A DNA stretch of 5,660 nt from an uncultured Bacteroidota bacterium (GTDB lineage Bacteria > Bacteroidota > Bacteroidia > Chitinophagales > Saprospiraceae), in assembly GCA_937952445.1 (NCBI GenBank), contig CALGAA010000003.1, positions 1 through 5,660 on the forward strand, written 5' to 3'. The position numbers were made by a program, and so were the translations under genes. Of the stretch, positions 1 to 4,751 are shown piece after piece (the stretch's first letter is position 1; every line of letters starts with the position of its first letter). The notes below the pieces were generated by a model. The model saw nothing but the letters and a program-made list of their open reading frames with translations. It did not search any database and was not told where the DNA came from.

Positions 1-565
1 TAAAGAGGACGGAAGGTTTGTCCGTTTTATCTTTGAGATACTCCTTCAGCGCCAGGCTGTCCCGGGTGACCCGGGCCTGAAGATTTTGGATCGCCTGAGG
101 ATCGATGGTCACGTGTTGCGCAATGGTTTTGGCTACATTCACCGGATTGCTCAGGGTGTGGGAAACCGGTATGGGAACAATCTCGACCGCTGAATTTTCC
201 AACTGGGCCAAGGCTTCCGTACGCCGGGCTTGTTCCTCCTGGACAAAAATGATATCCGGATTCAGGCTCAAAATCCCTTCCGCATTCAATTGGGTGATAT
301 GGCCCAGCTTGGGCAATCCGTTGACTTGCTCGGGGTATGTGCTGGTGACATCCACTCCCACGACCTGATCACCCATATCAAGGGCGAACAGCAGTTCGGT
401 CAAAAATCCACTAAGCGAAATTATGCGGGTTGATTCCTCGTTCTCTGTCGCATTTGTGCTGTTTTCATCAGCGGAATTAGCACCGGAATTTTGACAGCTG
501 ATCCCCACTGTAACAGTGAGGATCAAGATGAAAAAGCTCAGAAATTGATTCGATGATATCTTCAT
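1..565 (-). CDS. hmuT: Haem-type ABC transporter substrate-binding lipoprotein, HmuT-like (C-terminus beyond window)
   Basis: This gene encodes the periplasmic binding component of a haem (possibly cobalamin or siderophore) ABC importer. The 188 visible residues begin MKISSNQF. A hydrophobic segment at residues 8-23 ends at Cys24 (VGISC), a lenient lipobox, so a lipoprotein is likely. An Asn/Ser/Glu-rich linker (25-45) follows. The BtuF/HmuT-type fold then starts with RIISLSGFLTELLFAL (47-62), VVGVDVTSTYPE (68-79), LPKLGHITQLNAEGILSLNP (84-103) and DIIFVQEEQA (104-113). The GVD-TSTYP and LNAEGILSL-P strings are typical of haem-binding members, which normally have about 280-300 residues, so roughly a third is missing. 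The start is the ATG at 565-563, 2 bp after the TAA of the HmuY-like gene, so the two are surely co-transcribed and probably translationally coupled. Permease and ATPase genes would be expected next, beyond the left edge. A cobalamin (BtuF) role is the main alternative; the neighbour favours haem. Confidence 0.82.
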   Translation of the reverse strand, partial: MKISSNQFLSFFILILTVTVGISCQNSGANSADENSTNATENEESTRIISLSGFLTELLFALDMGDQVVGVDVTSTYPEQVNGLPKLGHITQLNAEGILSLNPDIIFVQEEQARRTEALAQLENSAVEIVPIPVSHTLSNPVNVAKTIAQHVTIDPQAIQNLQARVTRDSLALKEYLKDKTDKPSVLF

Positions 566-567
566 TT

Positions 568-1851
568 TTAGTTGTTTATCAAGGGTAATGAGATTAGACC
601 GTCGTTCGTTCTGAGCACTACGTAATACAATCCCGGAGTACTCAGGAACGGTAATCTAAAACTGTTCTCACCCTGCATGATGTTGATGTTCTGGTGGTAA
701 ATTTCCTGCCCCACCGCATTGTGAACGATCAATTTTGCGTCTCTTTTGAGTTCATCGGATTGAAACCGAATTTGTGCCTGACCTCCGTTTGCGGGATTGG
801 GGAACAAAATCGTTTCTTTAATGTATTCCGGAGCAGGCGCCAGCGAAGAAATAACTTCTACCAGGGTCACCTCGACTGTAGTCACTCCAGTCGATGCTCC
901 CTCAAAATCGATGAAATGCAACTTATATACTTCGTTGTCCGGTGTTTTCACAAAAAACACCTGATCATCTAACACCGAATATTGAAAGGTGTTGAGATCA
1001 AAGAATTTCCAATCATGGCCGATCGCATCCATATCGGTCTTCAGGCTGTCTCTGTAGTCGTCGAACGATACCGTCTCGGGGTTGATATTGGAAGCTACCG
1101 CTACTTCTACGCCAGGGTAGCTCAAGGTTCCGGTGACCTGATAATTCAGGAATCCCTGGGGGACTTCATCCGTTTCCACAGGCGTATTGTATCGGGTAAA
1201 TTTCAGATCCCATTCCGCTGGTTCGATGTCCACCGTTGATTGTTCTGTCAGGGAATAATAAGCTAACGTCTGATCAGCGTGATCGTTCATATTAATGCTG
1301 TCCTTCACGGTATTTGAATTATCCAGGTCACTATAGGTGAAATGGAAAATATTGCTTCGGGTTTGGAGCTGGTCGATACGGATTTTTTTGTACGAACCAT
1401 CCCGCAGTTTTAGGATAAATATCCGGGTGCCGTTAAGATTGTGGGAGGTGATGTCGTACATCCCCCATCCATAATCCAGTCCGTTTGACGGATCTGCCGG
1501 AACCCCAAACGCCCCATCGCCTAAAGATGAATCTCCGTTATACAGCGTGTCGGTGACCATAGATAGTTCCGTGGAATCGAAATTGGTGGAAGATGTGACG
1601 TAAAGTTCAAGAGGAGTGCTATTTTCGCCACTGATCGCTGCTTCGTTGTATAAAATGGTGGCGGATCGGCCTACCGTTCCGAAAGCGATGTCCCATTTGG
1701 TGAAATCAACAGCCGTGGTTTCAAGGGATTTTAGATCGAGAAATACGGTCTTTGAATAGTTTTTCCCCTGATCAATTTGAACGTACTCCTGTGCAAACAG
1801 GATTGCATTACCCACCAGGAGGGCTATTATAGTGTATATCAATTTTTGCAT
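568..1851 (-). CDS. Secreted HmuY-like putative haem-binding protein, two modules plus T9SS type A sorting domain
   Basis: The 427-residue product has a signal peptide (1-20, cut at LFA|QEY). Two related modules follow. Module 1 (about 22-190) has WDIAF at 53-57 and a Lys-rich beta segment RIFILKLRDGSYKKIRI at 143-159. Module 2 (about 194-333) has WDLKF at 214-218, IGHDWKFFDL at 277-286 and VFFVKTPDNEVYKLHFIDF at 298-316. The W-D-[IL]-x-F strand and the late D-x-x-YKL-x-F strand resemble the HmuY family of Bacteroidota haem-binding proteins. Residues about 346-427 form a type IX secretion C-terminal domain (FPNPA at 350-354, then LIVHNAVGQEIY and a closing GLYYVVLRTNDG), which implies surface attachment or release. 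Classical HmuY is a single-module lipoprotein of about 200 residues, so the duplication and T9SS tail are differences. It heads the operon and is followed 2 bp later by the HmuT-like gene. The ATG at 1851 is chosen because the signal peptide starts there. T9SS assignment is strong; haem binding is inferred from motif and neighbour. Confidence 0.72.
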   Translation of the reverse strand: MQKLIYTIIALLVGNAILFAQEYVQIDQGKNYSKTVFLDLKSLETTAVDFTKWDIAFGTVGRSATILYNEAAISGENSTPLELYVTSSTNFDSTELSMVTDTLYNGDSSLGDGAFGVPADPSNGLDYGWGMYDITSHNLNGTRIFILKLRDGSYKKIRIDQLQTRSNIFHFTYSDLDNSNTVKDSINMNDHADQTLAYYSLTEQSTVDIEPAEWDLKFTRYNTPVETDEVPQGFLNYQVTGTLSYPGVEVAVASNINPETVSFDDYRDSLKTDMDAIGHDWKFFDLNTFQYSVLDDQVFFVKTPDNEVYKLHFIDFEGASTGVTTVEVTLVEVISSLAPAPEYIKETILFPNPANGGQAQIRFQSDELKRDAKLIVHNAVGQEIYHQNINIMQGENSFRLPFLSTPGLYYVVLRTNDGLISLPLINN

Positions 1852-1852
1852 C

Positions 1853-1875
1853 GGTCTAATTTTAAATTGGTCTAA
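1853..1875 (-). promoter_or_regulatory. Direct repeat GGTCTAA x2 in the leader of the haem-uptake operon
   Basis: The plus strand reads GGTCTAA at 1853-1859 and again at 1869-1875, separated by the AT-rich TTTTAAATT. The copies are 16 bp apart start to start, roughly 1.5 helical turns. On the minus strand this is TTAGACC-N9-TTAGACC, lying between the candidate promoter element and the start codon of the HmuY-like gene. A repressor such as an iron-responsive Fur/DtxR-type regulator bound here would block transcription, which fits an iron-acquisition operon. No regulator motif is matched with certainty; this is a candidate operator only. Confidence 0.3.
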
Positions 1876-1882
1876 ATAACCG

Positions 1883-1914
1883 CAAATATACGATAGGCTT
1901 CCTGGAAAAAAAAG
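1883..1914 (-). promoter_or_regulatory. Candidate Bacteroidota promoter of the haem-uptake operon
   Basis: On the minus strand TATATTTG (1890-1883) is an exact match to the Bacteroidota -7 element TAnnTTTG. About 19 bp upstream is a run CTTTTTTTT (1914-1906) standing in for the -33 TTTG element, a weak match. Transcription would start just inside 1880 and give a leader of roughly 25-30 nt before the ATG at 1851, containing the GGTCTAA direct repeat. No Shine-Dalgarno site is visible ahead of the ATG, as is usual in this phylum. Confidence 0.55.
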
Positions 1915-1989
1915 TATTTATACCTTTTCTAAATAATAATTTTCGAAGCAAAGAATAAGTCTCCCAGCCCCTGTCTGGTACTACAATTC

Positions 1990-2290
1990 TCTGGGATGGC
2001 CACGAGTCTTGAGGGCGTGAGGTTTGAAGGAAAAGGGGGTACATGTACTCGAAAAGTTGCAATGGGAAAAACCTTGAGTGGGCGGCCACGCAAATATGGG
2101 AATTTGAAGCGGAAATGGCTAAATACGCGAAGACTCGATGGGGAAATCTGAAAGGGGGCGGTCAGGAAATTATGAGGGTTTGGAAGGACAATGGCAATTT
2201 ATACTCGAAGTTTGAGAGGAAAATGCCTGCGAGGATCAATAGGGGGTATCTATGGGTGTGGTCACGAAACCCTGAAGGCCGGAAAGAAGG
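1990..2290. repeat. Degenerate tandem repeat, period about 78 bp, 3-4 units
   Basis: The heptamers ACTCGAA (2047-2053), ACGCGAA (2125-2131) and ACTCGAA (2203-2209) recur at exactly 78-bp steps. Segments 2080-2119 and 2156-2195 align without gaps at 28 of 40 positions. The markers GGCCACG (1998, 2084), GGTCAGG (2160) and GGTCACG (2260), and TTTGAAG (2023, 2103) with TTTGGAAG (2179), show an outer, more diverged unit on each side. The plus strand is strikingly G/A-rich. Because 78 is a multiple of three, any frame tends to stay open; on plus, an ATG frame from 2043 to 2405 gives 120 residues with Y-[SA]-K at residues 2, 28 and 54. I see no domain, signal peptide or convincing promoter for it, so I treat the stretch as a decayed intergenic repeat array rather than a gene. 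No flanking target duplications or inverted termini are visible. Confidence 0.6.
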
Positions 2291-2530
2291 AGGTGTCGGA
2301 AGGGGATGGATGAAACTCAAAGATAGAAACCACATCCTGGCTCTCAGATCTGTTTTGTCGGAGGAGGGAGGGTTTTGCCCTGGAATGGAATGCGCTAAGC
2401 TTTAACTCAAATGCCTGGCATCGTGACATTAGGATGTGGAATGTGGTTAGGCAAAAGGGTGATCACTTTGGAACTTGCCAGCCATATATTTTTATACATG
2501 CCCTGCATTTGGAGCGAATATAATGCTGGT
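2291..2530. other. Intergenic stretch with no recognisable feature
   Basis: Between the repeat array and the promoter region of the DUF6807 gene I find no RNA gene, no insertion-sequence ends and no persuasive coding frame. Purine richness continues to about 2365 and then fades into ordinary AT-rich spacer. Small local pairings exist (for example AGGG-TTTTG-CCCT near 2367-2379) but none has a following T-tract, so none is called a terminator. A decayed gene cannot be excluded. Confidence 0.5.
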
Positions 2531-2532
2531 GG

Positions 2533-2563
2533 TTTTGATCTTCCACAAATTATTGTAGTTTTA
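2533..2563 (+). promoter_or_regulatory. Candidate promoter of the DUF6807-epimerase operon
   Basis: TTTTG at 2533-2537 is followed after 18 bp by TAGTTTTA at 2556-2563. This is one base from the Bacteroidota TAnnTTTG -7 element, with near-standard spacing to the -33 TTTG. It would leave a leader of about 40 nt before the ATG at 2612. The leader is A/T-rich and lacks a clear Shine-Dalgarno site. The call rests on pattern only; other weak matches could be found in such AT-rich DNA. Confidence 0.35.
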
Positions 2564-2611
2564 GGGGAGAAATTATTTTCACCTCATTATTAAGATCATA
2601 AAAACACGTCG

Positions 2612-3643
2612 ATGCGGCTAATTCTAACCTTCATGAGCTTACTTTTAATGACTATAGTATACGGTCAATCCACTTCAGACCCTGCGGTTCGTATTGAGGA
2701 AAATCCTCAAAATCAATCCGTTGATGTCTATTTTGATGGAACCTTGTTTACCTCTTACATCTATCCGGACAATATTATGAAGCCCGTTTTGTGGCCCCTG
2801 GTCAGCTCAAAGGGACATGTGGTCACCCGAAGTTATCCACTCGAAAAAGTAGCCGGCGAACGCACCGATCATCCCCATCACATCGGCCTTTGGTTCAACT
2901 ATGGTGATGTGAATGGTATCGACTACTGGAACAATTCGGAGGCCATTTCTCAGGATAAGAAATCCCAATACGGCCGAATCAATCATCAAAAGGTGATTTC
3001 TACCAAAACCGGAAAGAATTTTGGTGAGCTGGTTGTGGAAGCCGTATGGCATGGCAACGGGCAGGATGAACTCATGGAAACCACCCGGTATCGATTTACC
3101 AATGATGGCAACACGCGGATTATAGACCGGGAAACCACACTCAAAGCTCTTGTTGATGTTTCGATGGAAGATAATAAGGAAGGGGTATTGGGCCTCCGGG
3201 TGGCTCCGGAAATGGAATTGCCATCCGACGATGAAATAACCCTAACCGATGCCCATGGGAATCCCACAACGGTGAAAGCCAGTAACAATAAGGCAAATGC
3301 GGATTACCTGAGCAGTGAGGGAATCACCGGAGGTGATGTTTGGGGAACGAGGGCTGTATGGATGGATCTGCATGGGAATATGGGCGGAGACGAAGTACAT
3401 ATTGTCGTGATCGACCATCCCGGGAACCCCGGTTATCCCACGTATTGGCATGCCCGGGGTTATGGACTTTTTGCGGCTAATCCACTGGGCCAAAGTGCCT
3501 TGTCAGGAGGGAAGGAAGCATTGCATTTCGCCCTGAAAAAAGGGGAGGAGGCCACGTTCAAATATCGAATTATCATCCAGGATGGAGGTAAAGCAGGAGC
3601 AAAATCCTGGAATAAACAAGCCAAAAAATTTGCCAAACAATAA
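2612..3643 (+). CDS. Secreted DUF6807 ('PmoA family') protein
   Basis: The 343-residue product has a signal peptide (1-18, cut at VYG|QST) and one soluble domain. Family hallmarks are KPVLWPL (57-63), the invariant-looking DHPHH (86-90) running into GLWFNYGDVNGIDYW (92-106), GVLGLRVAPEM (191-201) and the late GYGLFAANPLGQ (283-294). The His cluster and acidic neighbours suggest a ligand- or metal-binding pocket, but no activity is established for the family that I can name. The label 'methane oxygenase PmoA' is misleading: the membrane-bound PmoA subunit has several transmembrane helices, and none is seen here apart from the signal peptide. Such proteins occur beside sugar dehydrogenases and epimerases in Bacteroidota and Planctomycetes, so a role in carbohydrate turnover is inferred. 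Length is normal for the family. It is followed after 16 bp by the epimerase-like gene, forming an operon. The ATG at 2612 gives a clean signal peptide. Confidence 0.85.
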   Translation: MRLILTFMSLLLMTIVYGQSTSDPAVRIEENPQNQSVDVYFDGTLFTSYIYPDNIMKPVLWPLVSSKGHVVTRSYPLEKVAGERTDHPHHIGLWFNYGDVNGIDYWNNSEAISQDKKSQYGRINHQKVISTKTGKNFGELVVEAVWHGNGQDELMETTRYRFTNDGNTRIIDRETTLKALVDVSMEDNKEGVLGLRVAPEMELPSDDEITLTDAHGNPTTVKASNNKANADYLSSEGITGGDVWGTRAVWMDLHGNMGGDEVHIVVIDHPGNPGYPTYWHARGYGLFAANPLGQSALSGGKEALHFALKKGEEATFKYRIIIQDGGKAGAKSWNKQAKKFAKQ

Positions 3644-3659
3644 TATAATACCGATAACT

Positions 3660-4532
3660 ATGAATCATTTGGACCGAAGACATTTTCTGAAACAATCCGT
3701 ACTTGCTACCTCGGCTTTGGCTATACCCGGCATGGGAAGGGCAGAAACCTGGTTCCCCAAATCCAAAATGAAATTGGGCCTGGTTACTTACCTCTGGGGC
3801 AAAGATATGGACATTCCCACGCTAATCAGTAGCTGTAAAGCCTCAGGGCTGAAAGGAGTTGAATTGAGAGTGGAACACGCGCACGGTGTCCATTTGGGTA
3901 TGTCAGCTCTAGAACTGGCAGAAGTCCGTCAGCAATTTGCAGACAGTCCCATTACCGTGGTTGGAATGGGAACCAATGAGGAATATGACAGCCCCGACCC
4001 CGCCATCCTAAAGGAGAATATCGAACGAACGAAAGGATGGGTCAAGGTCAGTCAAGCCATCGGGGGCACAGGAGTCAAGGTCAAGCCCAATAAATTTCAC
4101 GAAGGAGTCCCCAGGGAGAAGACCCTGGAGCAGATCGGGCGGGCACTCAATGAATTGGGTGCATATGCAGCGGATCACGGACAGGAAATCCGTCTGGAGG
4201 TTCATGGCCGGGGTACGCAGGAACTACCCAATATCAAAACCATCATGGATCATGCCCCGCATCCCAACGTGGGGGTGTGCTGGAATTGCAACCCCGAAGA
4301 TTTGATCGGGGAGGGTCTGGAATACAATTTCAATCTGGTCAAGGACAGGCTCAGTGATATCGTCCACGTGCGGGAAATGAATATGGGGGATTATCCGTAT
4401 GCCGAGCTGATGAAATTATTTAAGAAAAACGATTACGACGGCTGGATTCTGCTCGAGTGTCGAACCGACCCCGAGGATAAGGTTGCGGCTATGAAGGAGC
4501 AGCGGAAGGTATTTAAAAAGTTAACCAAATAG
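3660..4532 (+). CDS. Tat-exported sugar phosphate isomerase/epimerase-like TIM barrel protein
   Basis: The 290-residue product belongs to the xylose isomerase-like/AP endonuclease 2 TIM barrel superfamily, whose members isomerise or epimerise sugars at a divalent metal. The N-terminus MNHLDRRHFLKQS...IPGMGRA is a twin-arginine signal (RR at 6-7, hydrophobic 14-23), indicating folded export to the periplasm. Barrel segments include KGVELRVEH (65-73), GTGVKVKP (136-143), EIRLEVHG (176-183), NVGVCWNCNP (203-212), DIVHVRE (233-239) and GWILLECR (261-268). The likely metal ligands are Glu180, Asn209, His236 and Glu266; the second is Asp in well-studied epimerases. I start at the ATG 3660: a longer in-frame start at 3582 would overlap the preceding gene by 62 bp and bury the Tat signal behind 26 polar residues. 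It lies 16 bp after the DUF6807 gene and is probably co-transcribed with it. The substrate is unknown. Length matches the family. Confidence 0.85.
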   Translation: MNHLDRRHFLKQSVLATSALAIPGMGRAETWFPKSKMKLGLVTYLWGKDMDIPTLISSCKASGLKGVELRVEHAHGVHLGMSALELAEVRQQFADSPITVVGMGTNEEYDSPDPAILKENIERTKGWVKVSQAIGGTGVKVKPNKFHEGVPREKTLEQIGRALNELGAYAADHGQEIRLEVHGRGTQELPNIKTIMDHAPHPNVGVCWNCNPEDLIGEGLEYNFNLVKDRLSDIVHVREMNMGDYPYAELMKLFKKNDYDGWILLECRTDPEDKVAAMKEQRKVFKKLTK

Positions 4533-4580
4533 AGAGTGGGCACGGACAACGCGGACTGCCCGCGACGGCTTTTTTTAAAT
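4511..4580 (+). terminator. Rho-independent terminator after the epimerase-like gene
   Basis: A perfect 5-bp GC stem CGCGG (4550-4554) / CCGCG (4560-4564) with a 5-nt loop is followed by ACGGC and seven T (4570-4576). An overlapping alternative pairs GTGGGCA with TGCCCGC (4537-4543 with 4556-4562). The outer ATTTAAAAAG (4511-4520, inside the end of the gene) can also pair with the T-tract and AAAT at 4569-4580. The T-tract sits 5 nt beyond the compact stem, so efficiency is uncertain, but the position directly after a stop codon supports it. Confidence 0.55.
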
Positions 4581-4678
4581 ACTTAAAACTGAAGGTGACC
4601 GCTGGATTATCGTGAAATGTTGAAAACGGCAGGGATTGCAAGACTGGCCGCCATATCGATACGAGATTAAACACCTAC

Positions 4679-4699
4679 TTACGGAAGTACCTGTCGTAA
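4679..4699 (+). promoter_or_regulatory. Small inverted repeat upstream of the polysaccharide lyase gene
   Basis: TTACG (4679-4683) and CGTAA (4695-4699) are perfect 5-bp inverted arms around an 11-nt centre, about 53 bp ahead of the lyase ATG at 4752. This could be an operator half-site pair, but arms this short arise by chance. I find no good TAnnTTTG element in the surrounding spacer (4581-4751), which otherwise contains nothing recognisable. With a terminator upstream, the lyase gene should have its own promoter somewhere here. Confidence 0.2.
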
Positions 4700-4751
4700 C
4701 ATGGTATTGCCATCCAAGCGGATTATACTGCAATAATTTAATTATATTCCT

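Noticed and set aside
105..433. Plus-strand open frames (105-368, 230-433) opposite the HmuT-like gene
   Set aside because: They are antisense shadows of a frame whose translation clearly matches a substrate-binding protein.
694..1239. Plus-strand open frames opposite the HmuY-like gene
   Set aside because: Antisense shadows with no domain or signal; the minus-strand frame is convincing over its full length.
1862..2089. Minus-strand 75-codon frame with a GTG start, ending near the haem-operon promoter
   Set aside because: It spans the repeat array and the promoter region and ends just before the real gene. Its openness follows from the 78-bp repeat and there is no supporting start signal.
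1990..2290. CRISPR array
   Set aside because: The units are not short identical repeats with unique spacers; the similarity is spread along the whole 78-bp unit and heavily degenerate, and no cas gene is present.
2411..2593. 60-codon plus-strand frame before the DUF6807 gene
   Set aside because: It covers the candidate promoter and AT-rich leader, shows no family motif, and has ordinary chance length.
2807..3493. Minus-strand frames inside the DUF6807 gene
   Set aside because: Antisense shadows of a well-supported gene.
3582..3659. Upstream in-frame start extending the epimerase-like protein by 26 residues
   Set aside because: It overlaps the DUF6807 gene, adds a polar Asn/Lys-rich stretch, and puts the twin-arginine signal internally. 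The ATG at 3660 places the signal at the N-terminus.
4008..4205. Minus-strand 65-codon frame inside the epimerase-like gene
   Set aside because: Antisense shadow of a well-supported TIM barrel gene; no motif or start signal of its own.
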